64,000 bases of DNA, from positions 1-64,000 of the forward strand of contig NZ_JAGIPX010000004.1 in assembly GCF_017814945.1 (NCBI RefSeq), given 5' to 3'. The position numbers and the translations under genes were made by a program. Shown in pieces: positions 57,514 to 64,000 of this stretch. Below the pieces are notes generated by a model that saw nothing but the letters and a program-made list of their open reading frames with translations, was not told the DNA's origin and made no database searches. Source of the DNA: Paraburkholderia sp. LEh10. GTDB taxonomy: Bacteria > Pseudomonadota > Gammaproteobacteria > Burkholderiales > Burkholderiaceae. Within the stretch, counting starts at the first letter, position 1, and each line of letters opens with the position of its first letter.

Positions 57514-58320
57514 ATGGATCTCGGACTCAAGAACAAAGTGGTCCTGATAACGGGCGGCAGCAAGGGCATCGGACTCGCATGCGCGCGGGCTTTCGCGATG
57601 GAAGGCGCGAAGGTCGCGATCGTCTCGCGCGATCCCGCCAATCTCGCGCGCGCACGAGAGCAGCTGTCGAGCGAAGGGCTGCACGTCCATCTGACGCGCG
57701 CTGATCTGCACGAGCCGCACAGCGCCGCCGACGTCGTCGAGGAAGCGACGGGCGCCGTCGGACCCATCGACATTCTGGTCAACAGCGCGGGCGCCGCGCG
57801 CCGCTACGATCCCGAAACGCTCGACGCCGACGCGTTCAAGGCGACGATGGAAGCCAAGTACTTCCCGTACATCTACCCGCAGCAGGAAGTGCTCAAGCGC
57901 ATGACCGAGCGCGTGAAATCCGGCGAGGCAAAGGAACCCGGAACGATCGTCAATATCATCGGGATGGGCGGCAAGATCGCGAGCGACATTCATATCGCAG
58001 GCGGCGCGGCGAACGCGGCGCTGATGCTCGCGACGGTGGGCCTCGCCCACTACTACGCGCGTTATGGCATACGCATCAACGCGATCAATCCGGGCGCGAC
58101 GCTGACCGAGCGCGTCGAGGAAGCGCTGAAACTGGAAGCGTCGCGCGAAGGCATCGAGCCCGCCGAGGCGCTGTCGCGCGGCCAAGCGCGCGTGCCGCTC
58201 GGACGCTTCGCGAAACCGGAGGAGATTGCGGACGTCGCGCTGTTCCTGGCGAGCCGCCGCGCGAGCTATGTGACGGGCGCGATCGTCCCGATGGATGGAG
58301 GCAGCGCGCCGCTGATCTGA
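57514..58320 (+). CDS. SDR family protein lacking the YxxxK motif
   Basis: Rossmann-fold protein of 268 residues. The nucleotide motif is TGGSKGIGLACARAF (about 13-27), and NSAG is present in IDILVNSAGAARR. The C-terminus GAIVPMDGGSAPLI is typical of classical SDR reductases. Where the catalytic Ser and YxxxK should be, the sequence reads IVNIIGMGGKIASDIHIAGG and then AANAALMLATVGLAHYYARYG. There is no Tyr/Lys pair in the normal position. It may use other residues or may not be a standard oxidoreductase. The ATG at 57514 is used; a GTG at 57505 is possible. Confidence 0.85.
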   Translation: MDLGLKNKVVLITGGSKGIGLACARAFAMEGAKVAIVSRDPANLARAREQLSSEGLHVHLTRADLHEPHSAADVVEEATGAVGPIDILVNSAGAARRYDPETLDADAFKATMEAKYFPYIYPQQEVLKRMTERVKSGEAKEPGTIVNIIGMGGKIASDIHIAGGAANAALMLATVGLAHYYARYGIRINAINPGATLTERVEEALKLEASREGIEPAEALSRGQARVPLGRFAKPEEIADVALFLASRRASYVTGAIVPMDGGSAPLI

Positions 58321-58342
58321 GCGGCGCGCCGCTTTCGATACG

Positions 58343-59353
58343 TTAGAGGAAGCGGTGGCCGAACCACCAGCCGGCCGCCGCGAGCACCGCGGACGCCGGA
58401 ATCGTCAGCACCCACGCCCACACGATATTGCCGGCGACACCCCAGCGCACAGCCGACAGCTTCCGCGTCGCGCCAACGCCGACGATCGCGCCCGTGATCG
58501 TGTGCGTGGTCGAAACGGGAATGCCGAGGAACGACGCGACGAACAGTGTGATCGCGCCGCCCGCCTCCGCGCAAAAGCCGCCGACAGGCTTGAGCTTCGT
58601 GATCTTCTGGCCCATCGTGCGCACGATCCGCCAGCCGCCGAACAGCGTGCCGAGCCCCATCGACACATAGCACGCGCCGATCACCCACAGCGGCGGCGCA
58701 TCGGCCGTGGCCGACGCGTAGCCCGTTGCGATCAGCAGCATCCAGATGATGCCGATGGTCTTCTGGGCATCGTTGCCGCCGTGGCCGAGGCTGTACAGTC
58801 CCGCCGACAGCAGCTGGAACCGGCGAAAGCGCCTGTCGACCTTGCTGGGCGGCGTGCGGAAGTAGATCCACGAGACGAGCAGCATGAAGAACGAGCCGAG
58901 CACGAAACCGAGCAGCGGCGACACGAAGATAAACGTGACGGTCTTCAGCAGCCCTTCCCAGTTGAGCGCGCTCCAGCCGGACTTGGCGAGCGCCGAGCCC
59001 ACCAGCCCGCCGATCAGCGCATGCGACGAACTGGACGGAATACCGTAGTACCACGTGACGATGTTCCAGCCGATCGCGCCCGCCAGCGCGCCGAATACGA
59101 CGTAATGGTCGACGATGCCGGGATCGATGGTGCCTTTGCCGACCGTCTGCGCGACCTTCAGGTGAAAGATGAAATAGGCGATGACGTTGAACGCGGCCGC
59201 GAACGCGACGGCCTGTTGCGGCTTCAGCACGCCCGTCGAGACGACGGTGGCGATCGAATTCGCCGCGTCATGGAAGCCGTTCATGAAGTCGAAGACGAGC
59301 GCGACGACAACGAGCGTCGCGACCGCCCAGATGGCGAGTTGTATCGAATGCAT
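58343..59353 (-). CDS. PiT family inorganic phosphate transporter
   Basis: Low-affinity metal-phosphate:H+ symporter of 336 residues with about ten helices in two homologous halves. The signature is FDFMNGFHDAANSIATVVST near the N-terminus and GGNDAQKTIGII near the middle. The ATG at 59353 overlaps the stop of the DUF47 gene by one base (TAATG), so the two are coupled. An upstream in-frame start at 59404 lies within that gene and is rejected. Confidence 0.94.
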   Translation of the reverse strand: MHSIQLAIWAVATLVVVALVFDFMNGFHDAANSIATVVSTGVLKPQQAVAFAAAFNVIAYFIFHLKVAQTVGKGTIDPGIVDHYVVFGALAGAIGWNIVTWYYGIPSSSSHALIGGLVGSALAKSGWSALNWEGLLKTVTFIFVSPLLGFVLGSFFMLLVSWIYFRTPPSKVDRRFRRFQLLSAGLYSLGHGGNDAQKTIGIIWMLLIATGYASATADAPPLWVIGACYVSMGLGTLFGGWRIVRTMGQKITKLKPVGGFCAEAGGAITLFVASFLGIPVSTTHTITGAIVGVGATRKLSAVRWGVAGNIVWAWVLTIPASAVLAAAGWWFGHRFL

Positions 59354-59979
59354 TACGCGTTTTCCAGCACGATGCCTTCGATGATGTTCGCCACGTCCTC
59401 GCACTTGTCCGTGATGGCTTCGAGCAGCTCGTAGATCGCCTTCAGTTTGATCAGCGTCTTGACGTCGTCTTCTTCGCGGAAAAGCTTCGACATCGCCGCA
59501 CGCAGCACGCGATCGGCTTCCGATTCCAGACGGTCGATGTCTTCGCAGGCTTTCAGAATGTCGCGCGCCTGCTTCATGTCGGACAGCATGCCGACGGCAG
59601 CTTGCACGCGTTCGCAGGTTTTCGTCGAAATATGCGCGAGCTGGCTCGCCTCCGACGTGACGGCTTGCACGTCGTAGAGGGAAATGGCCGTGGCGACGTC
59701 CTCCATCAGGTCGAGGATGTCGTCCATCGTGGTGATCAGCTTGTGGATCTCGTCGCGGTCCAGCGGCGTGATGAAAGTCTTGTGCAGCAGATCGATGGTT
59801 TCGTGCGTGAGTTTATCGGCGGCTTTTTCGGCCGTTTGCACGTTTTGCTTGTGGACATCGGCGTCGCCGAGGTTATCGATCAACAGTTCGAGCTCGCGGC
59901 TGCCCGCGACGATGTGCTTCGCGTGAGCGTTGAAGATTTCAAAAAAATTGCCCTCAGTGGGCATGAATCGACCGAACAT
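59353..59979 (-). CDS. DUF47 (PhoU-like) phosphate transport regulator
   Basis: Helical, cytoplasmic PhoU-like protein of 208 residues. The N-terminus MFGRFMPTEGNFFEIFNAHA and the segment ITTMDDILDLMEDVATAISL are family hallmarks, with acidic metal-binding residues on the helices. Members are encoded directly before PiT transporters and are thought to regulate them. The start/stop overlap with the transporter supports this. The TACAAT at about 60027-60032 on the minus strand is a candidate -10. Confidence 0.92.
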   Translation of the reverse strand: MFGRFMPTEGNFFEIFNAHAKHIVAGSRELELLIDNLGDADVHKQNVQTAEKAADKLTHETIDLLHKTFITPLDRDEIHKLITTMDDILDLMEDVATAISLYDVQAVTSEASQLAHISTKTCERVQAAVGMLSDMKQARDILKACEDIDRLESEADRVLRAAMSKLFREEDDVKTLIKLKAIYELLEAITDKCEDVANIIEGIVLENA

Positions 59980-60128
59980 TGGGTTCCCAGAAAGTGGTCA
60001 CGGTGAGGCTGTCATAAAGCCGCAATATTGTACCGTTCCATGCCCTTTCGGGTATTGCGCGCGATGCTCCTTTTGGCACGCGCGCAACGGCAAGCGCAGC
60101 CGGGTTTTACCGTTTGCGCCTCGTTGTG

Positions 60129-61517
60129 CTACTCGCCGCCGTAGAAGTTCTGCGGACCAGCAAAGTTGTCGAATTTCGTGAATTGACCGTGGAATGTGAG
60201 GCGAACGGGCCCGATCGGGCCGTTACGCTGCTTGCCGATGATGATTTCCGCGGTGCCCTTGTCAGGACTGTCGGGGTTGTAGACTTCGTCGCGATAGATG
60301 AACAGGATCACGTCCGCGTCCTGTTCGATTGCACCCGATTCGCGCAGGTCCGACATCACGGGGCGCTTGTTGGGGCGCTGTTCCAGACCACGGTTCAACT
60401 GCGACAGCGCGATCACGGGAACGTCGAGCTCTTTGGCGAGGCTCTTCAGCGAACGCGAGATTTCCGAGATTTCCGTCGCGCGGTTTTCGCCCGTCGAGGA
60501 GCCGCTCATCAGCTGCAGGTAGTCGATGATGATGAGGCCGAGCTTGCCGCATTGACGCGACAGACGCCGCGCGCGCGAGCGCAGCTCCATCGGGTTGAGG
60601 CCGCCCGTTTCGTCGATGAAGATCTGCGCTTCGCTCATTTTCTGGACGGCGTGCGTGAGCTTCGGCCAGTCCTCGTCCGTCAGTCGGCCCGTGCGCATGC
60701 GGTGCTGGTCCAGCCGGCCGACCGATCCGAGCATACGCATGATCAGCTGCGTGCCGGGCATTTCCATCGAGAAGACCGCGACGGGCAACCCGTACTCGAC
60801 AGCCACGTACTCGCCGATGTTCATCGAGAATGCCGTCTTACCCATCGACGGACGCCCCGCCACGATGATCAGTTCGCCGCCGTGCATGCCCGACGTCATC
60901 CGGTCGAGATCGACGAAGCCCGTCGGTGTGCCCGTCACGTCGCTCGGGTTGGCCGTGTGGTACAGCGTGTCGATGCGCTCGACGACCTGCGTGAGCAGCG
61001 GACCGATCTCGAGGAAGCCTTGCGTGCCGCGCGCGCCATCTTCCGCAATCGAGAAGACCTTCGATTCCGCTTCGTCGAGCAGCTGCCGGACTTCCTTGCC
61101 TTGCGGATTGAAGGCATCGGCGGAGATTTCATCGGCCACCGACACGAGACGCCGCAGCACCGCGCGATCCCGCACGATTTCGGCATAACGCCGGATGTTC
61201 GCGGCACTCGGCGTGTTTTGCGCGAGCGCGTTCAGGTACGCAAGCCCGCCCACCTCGTCCGCCTTGCCCGACGTCGACAACGCTTCATAGACGGTCACGA
61301 CGTCGGCGGGGCGCGTCGCCGCGATCAGCCTGCCGATGTGCTCGAAGATGATGCGGTGGTCGTAGCGGTAGAAGTCGCTTTGCGAGAGGAAGTCGGCGAT
61401 GCGGTCCCATGCGCCGTTGTCGAGCAGCAGGCCGCCCAGCACCGATTGCTCGGCCTCGATGGAATGGGGCGGGACCTTCAGCGACTCGATTTGAGGATCT
61501 TTCGACGGTGCGTTCAT
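60129..61517 (-). CDS. dnaB: Replicative DNA helicase DnaB
   Basis: Hexameric helicase of the replication fork, 462 residues. The N-terminal domain (about 15-120) binds DnaG and the loader. The RecA-like C-domain has Walker A GRPSMGKTAF (221-230), Walker B in LGLIIIDYLQLMSG, and the Arg finger region near NRGLEQRPNKRP. The sequence upstream of the ATG at 61517 has no Shine-Dalgarno (TCCACCC). It follows rplI after a strong terminator, so it has its own promoter. Confidence 0.97.
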   Translation of the reverse strand: MNAPSKDPQIESLKVPPHSIEAEQSVLGGLLLDNGAWDRIADFLSQSDFYRYDHRIIFEHIGRLIAATRPADVVTVYEALSTSGKADEVGGLAYLNALAQNTPSAANIRRYAEIVRDRAVLRRLVSVADEISADAFNPQGKEVRQLLDEAESKVFSIAEDGARGTQGFLEIGPLLTQVVERIDTLYHTANPSDVTGTPTGFVDLDRMTSGMHGGELIIVAGRPSMGKTAFSMNIGEYVAVEYGLPVAVFSMEMPGTQLIMRMLGSVGRLDQHRMRTGRLTDEDWPKLTHAVQKMSEAQIFIDETGGLNPMELRSRARRLSRQCGKLGLIIIDYLQLMSGSSTGENRATEISEISRSLKSLAKELDVPVIALSQLNRGLEQRPNKRPVMSDLRESGAIEQDADVILFIYRDEVYNPDSPDKGTAEIIIGKQRNGPIGPVRLTFHGQFTKFDNFAGPQNFYGGE

Positions 61518-61525
61518 GGGGTGGA

Positions 61526-61553
61526 ATTATCGGGCAAAGTGGGACAGCGGCAA
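61526..61553 (-). promoter_or_regulatory. Candidate promoter very close to the dnaB start
   Basis: On the minus strand TTGCCG (complement of 61548-61553) and GATAAT (complement of 61526-61531) are 16 nt apart. The -10 ends only 8 nt before the dnaB ATG, so transcription from it would give a nearly leaderless message. Confidence 0.45.
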
Positions 61554-61603
61554 AGCGCCGAAAACGCGACGCATCAGGCGGGTTAACGGCTGTTGCGCGG
61601 AAT

Positions 61604-61638
61604 AAAAAAGGCAGAGGCCGGTTTCCCGGCCCCTGCCC
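61604..61638 (-). terminator. Intrinsic terminator after rplI
   Basis: On the minus strand GGCAGGGGCCGG pairs with CCGGCCTCTGCC (one G-T wobble) around a GAAA loop and is followed by TTTTTTATT. It ends the rpsF-priB-rpsR-rplI transcript before dnaB. Confidence 0.93.
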
Positions 61639-61688
61639 TTCATCGCCAGAAATTTCCTGGCGACTCTACTTCTTGTCCTAGCGACGAC

Positions 61689-62141
61689 TTAGACGTGCTC
61701 GCCCAGTACCGACACCGTGACGTCAACCGTGACGTCCGTGTGCAGCGAAACGTGCACGGGATGATCGCCGACCAGCTTCAGCGGGCCTTCCGGCAGACGC
61801 ACTTGCGCCTTTTCCACTTCGAAGCCCTGCTTGGACAGCGCCTGGGCGATGTCCGCGTTCGTGACCGAGCCGAACAGACGGCCGTCCACCCCTGCCTTCT
61901 GCGCGATCTGAACCGTCAGACCAGCCAGCTTTTCGCCTTGAGCCTGAGCAGCCGTCAGCTTTTCAGCAGCGAGCTTTTCCAGTTCTGCGCGGCGAACTTC
62001 GAATTCGGCGATCGCTTCCTTCGTGGCGCGGCGAGCCTTCTTGTTCGGGATCAGGAAGTTACGTGCATAGCCGTCCTTGACCTTGACGATGTCGCCCAGG
62101 TTGCCGACGTTCACGACTTTTTCGAGAAGAATGATTTGCAT
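61689..62141 (-). CDS. rplI: 50S ribosomal protein L9
   Basis: Large-subunit protein of 150 residues. The N-terminal RNA-binding domain [19 protein letters not shown] is followed by [14 protein letters not shown] long connecting helix and the C-terminal domain ([13 protein letters not shown]) complete it. Length is normal. It starts 27 nt after rpsR and is the last gene before the terminator. Confidence 0.98.
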   Translation of the reverse strand: MQIILLEKVVNVGNLGDIVKVKDGYARNFLIPNKKARRATKEAIAEFEVRRAELEKLAAEKLTAAQAQGEKLAGLTVQIAQKAGVDGRLFGSVTNADIAQALSKQGFEVEKAQVRLPEGPLKLVGDHPVHVSLHTDVTVDVTVSVLGEHV

Positions 62142-62168
62142 TCGGATGCTCCTTGTGACGTCGTCGGG

Positions 62169-62444
62169 TTAGGCCTTGTGCTGATCGGTGTACGGCATCA
62201 GCGCGAGGAAACGCGCGCGCTTGATCGCCGTGTCGAGCTGGCGCTGATAGTGGGCCTTGGTACCCGTCAGACGTGCCGGCGTGATCTTGCCGTTTTCGCC
62301 GATGAAGTCCTTCAGCGTATCGATGTCCTTGTAGTCGATCTGTTCGACACCAGCTGCCGTGAAACGGCAGAACTTCTTGCGCTTGAAGAGCGGGTTTTGT
62401 TGCTGACGACGCTTGTCGAATTTCTTACCAGTCGGGCGGGGCAT
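62169..62444 (-). CDS. rpsR: 30S ribosomal protein S18
   Basis: Small-subunit protein of 91 residues that contacts S6 on the platform. It has a basic N-terminus ([19 protein letters not shown]) and the core [20 protein letters not shown] and [20 protein letters not shown]. It begins 2 nt after the priB stop codon. Confidence 0.98.
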   Translation of the reverse strand: MPRPTGKKFDKRRQQQNPLFKRKKFCRFTAAGVEQIDYKDIDTLKDFIGENGKITPARLTGTKAHYQRQLDTAIKRARFLALMPYTDQHKA

Positions 62445-62446
62445 GT

Positions 62447-62746
62447 TCAGTCCTTTCCAATGTCCTGCAATTCTGTGATGTGAAACACCAGAGTTCTCGC
62501 GTTGCGGCTTTTCTTCGCCAGGAAGCCGGTGAAGAGCGTTTCGACGCCCATCTCAACCCGCTCCAGCCTGCCGCTCGCCTCGCCGGCCGCGACCGCCTGC
62601 ATGGTCAGCTCGACGGTTCGGGCGATGCCCGCTTCGACGACCTGCGTGCGGTGTTGCAACGTACAGCCTGCAATCGGAACGCCGGCGGGGGTGTACCGCA
62701 CCGGTTCGCGTTCCACGACGCTTGCCGTGAGTTGCAGCCGATTCAT
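62447..62746 (-). CDS. priB: Primosomal replication protein N (PriB)
   Basis: Single-OB-fold DNA-binding protein of 99 residues that helps PriA restart stalled forks. [20 protein letters not shown] and [15 protein letters not shown] are the conserved first strands. The position between rpsF and rpsR is diagnostic in beta- and gammaproteobacteria. It likely arose from an SSB gene. Confidence 0.96.
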   Translation of the reverse strand: MNRLQLTASVVEREPVRYTPAGVPIAGCTLQHRTQVVEAGIARTVELTMQAVAAGEASGRLERVEMGVETLFTGFLAKKSRNARTLVFHITELQDIGKD

Positions 62747-62811
62747 CGATTCCTTTTACGAACCTTGTTGACGAGAGCGGCGCGTGACCCTGATGGCTTA
62801 ATGGTTCTGCT

Positions 62812-63186
62812 TTAAGCCTGCGCTTCGGTCGACTGCGCTGCAGCCGCCTTCTTGGCTTCTTCGCGCTGCACTTCCTTCATCATCGGCGACGGGCCGGTTT
62901 CGGCCTTCTTCATCTTGACGATGAGGTGACGCAGAACGGCGTCGTTGAACTTGAACGCGTGTTCCAGCTCGTCGAGCGTAGTCTGGTCGCATTCGATGTT
63001 CATGCAGACGTAGTGAGCCTTCGCGAGTTTCTCGATCATGTAGGCCAGTTGGCGACGGCCCCAGTCTTCGATACGGTGGATCTGGCCACCGTGCGACGTG
63101 ATCGTGGACTTGTAACGCTCGATCATCGCGGGCACTTGCTCGCTCTGATCGGGGTGCACGATGAAGACGATTTCGTAATGACGCAT
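62812..63186 (-). CDS. rpsF: 30S ribosomal protein S6
   Basis: Small-subunit protein of 124 residues. The ferredoxin-like fold starts [20 protein letters not shown], with [17 protein letters not shown] and [12 protein letters not shown] further on. The last ~25 residues form a Lys/Ala/Glu-rich tail. AAGGAG lies 6-11 nt before the ATG at 63186; the in-frame upstream start at 63213 would span that site and is rejected. It is the first gene of the rpsF-priB-rpsR-rplI operon. Confidence 0.98.
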   Translation of the reverse strand: MRHYEIVFIVHPDQSEQVPAMIERYKSTITSHGGQIHRIEDWGRRQLAYMIEKLAKAHYVCMNIECDQTTLDELEHAFKFNDAVLRHLIVKMKKAETGPSPMMKEVQREEAKKAAAAQSTEAQA

Positions 63187-63252
63187 TACACACTCCTTGT
63201 GGATTGAAGCCACCCGGGCGTCGGAACCGGTGCGGCAAGTGAGAAGCCGAAG

Positions 63253-63281
63253 AATATAACCCGAATCGGCCCGACTTGCAA
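63253..63281 (-). promoter_or_regulatory. Promoter of the rpsF operon
   Basis: On the minus strand TTGCAA (complement of 63276-63281) and TATATT (complement of 63253-63258) are 17 nt apart. The -10 element matches at 5 of 6 positions. The start codon of rpsF is 66 nt downstream. Confidence 0.75.
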
Positions 63282-63410
63282 GATAAAGCTTGAAGTGCGG
63301 GACTGATTCGGGTGTATTTTCAACGACTTAAGGCTGGCTCGGGGCGACTTGCGGCGTCGCCCGATGGGCTCGAACGGCGTTCGGCCCGCGGTGGCAGTGT
63401 CCGATCCGGC

Positions 63411-64000
63411 TCAACTTCCCGAATAAGGCGTGCCGGGGTCGGCACCGTGCAGCCGCGCCGTCAGCGCGGCCTGCAGCGCGCCCAGCGATTCCGGCGCGGC
63501 GTCCGTCACGGCCCACCACATCATGCCGTCGTCGCGCCAGCGTGCGACGGAATACCCGTCGCGCACGAGTGCCGGGCCGGGTTTGCCCGCCGACCGGTCG
63601 TCCTCGGGGAACACGTAGACGTCGATCACGTGTTTCGCATGCCGGTAGGTCAGCACGGCGACGCGCCGGTGCCCGACATAGTCGAGCCGCCCGCCCGCCA
63701 GCGGAAACCCGCTCGCGGCCAGATCCTCGACGGGCGGCGCGTAGTCGAGCTTGCCGTTGAACCAGGGCTTCACGGTATGCTGATCCGACGACACGACATC
63801 GATATCGTGTCCCGACAGTTGTGCGCGCACATGGCTCGCCACCAGTTCGTCGACGAGCGGCAGCGGCTCGCCCGTGCGATGCAGGCTCACCGCAATGCCC
63901 GCCGCGACGAGCGCGCACAACGCCAGCGCGAGACCGCCGCGCCAGGCGGCACCTACGTGCGCTCCCCCTGCGCCTGCACCCGCCAGCGACCCGAAGCCGC
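63411..64000 (-). CDS. Membrane-anchored anti-sigma-factor-like protein (5' end outside the window)
   Basis: Partial gene: the reading frame runs from the stop at 63411 to the window end, so the start and N-terminal domain are missing. The visible ~196 residues begin with a Gly/Ala-rich stretch. One transmembrane helix follows (GLALALCALVAAGIAVSL, around 63890-63945). The periplasmic part has KPWFNGKLDYAPPV and GHRRVAVLTYRHAKHVIDVY, segments seen in putative transmembrane anti-sigma factors of Burkholderiaceae. The missing N-terminus would be expected to carry a zinc-finger sigma-binding domain, with an ECF sigma gene upstream. That expectation is inference. Confidence 0.7.
   Translation of the reverse strand, partial: GFGSLAGAGAGGAHVGAAWRGGLALALCALVAAGIAVSLHRTGEPLPLVDELVASHVRAQLSGHDIDVVSSDQHTVKPWFNGKLDYAPPVEDLAASGFPLAGGRLDYVGHRRVAVLTYRHAKHVIDVYVFPEDDRSAGKPGPALVRDGYSVARWRDDGMMWWAVTDAAPESLGALQAALTARLHGADPGTPYSGS

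Noticed and set aside
60009..60026. CTGTCAT-AAAG-CCGCAAT, resembling a Pho box upstream of the DUF47-PiT pair
   Set aside because: Only the first half matches well (second 4/7), the orientation is opposite to the genes, and it lies downstream of the candidate -10, a poor place for activation.

Overview
The window is a gene-dense, GC-rich (roughly 65%) stretch of a betaproteobacterial chromosome. The family is almost certainly Burkholderiaceae, probably Paraburkholderia, Caballeronia or Burkholderia. Indicators are the surE-pcm-nlpD-rpoS order, a complete L-Ara4N (arn) operon, the rpsF-priB-rpsR-rplI-dnaB block, the ffs/dnaX/ybaB/recR block, and intergenic repeats built on a GCATCGCNGATGCC core. 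I see no prophage, insertion sequence, CRISPR array, tRNA or rRNA. Most of the window is core genome.

Layout. 1-160: left-edge palindrome and repeats. 168-4861 (minus): surE-pcm-nlpD-rpoS-PolB-like exonuclease, with overlapping or near-touching genes. 5156-6130 (plus): quinone oxidoreductase. 6211-10240 (minus): an ABC importer of the nitrate/sulfonate type with a CaiB/BaiF CoA-transferase. 10311-14190 (minus): SRP RNA, dnaX, ybaB, recR. 14641-18507 (plus): trxA, rho, a MerR regulator, mtfA, and the zinc-free L31 gene rpmE2. 18848-21987 (plus): a PMT-type glycosyltransferase and a MATE exporter. 22223-23046 (minus): a MerR regulator translationally coupled to a carboxymuconolactone-decarboxylase-like protein. 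23188-31712 (plus): a 2026-residue alpha-2-macroglobulin and its usual partner, penicillin-binding protein 1C. 31898-33010 (plus): a ComEA-like secreted protein and a YidB protein. 33142-35739 (minus): clpB behind a recognisable sigma-32 promoter. 36058-37363: a divergent NsrR-like repressor and truncated-globin pair sharing an NsrR-like operator. 37476-44033 (minus): alaC-hom-thrC-moeA-moaD-moaE, interrupted by a repeat cluster. 44814-45188: Mth938-like protein. 45637-53220 (plus): the arn lipid A modification operon (arnT, one ArnE/F-like flippase, arnB, arnC, separate arnA formyltransferase and decarboxylase genes, arnD). 53406-58320 (plus): Bcp peroxiredoxin, PIN-PhoH ATPase, NlpC/P60 lipoprotein, and an unusual SDR protein. 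58343-59979 (minus): PiT phosphate transporter with its DUF47 partner. 60129-63186 (minus): dnaB, rplI, rpsR, priB, rpsF. 63411-64000 (minus): a membrane anti-sigma-like protein cut by the window edge.

The non-coding signals are the less ordinary part. They are a three-copy CATAAG direct repeat with exact 11-bp phasing upstream of arnT, an NsrR-like operator between the repressor and globin genes, and a perfect 18-bp hairpin without a T-tract between trxA and rho. There is also a long structured leader ahead of the Mth938 gene, and a 35/36-nt repeat family that sits directly after stop codons at two distant places. Among proteins, the SDR at 57514 lacks the YxxxK catalytic motif and the NsrR-like repressor has a ten-residue insertion between its cluster cysteines. 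I did not find a clearly new multi-gene system.
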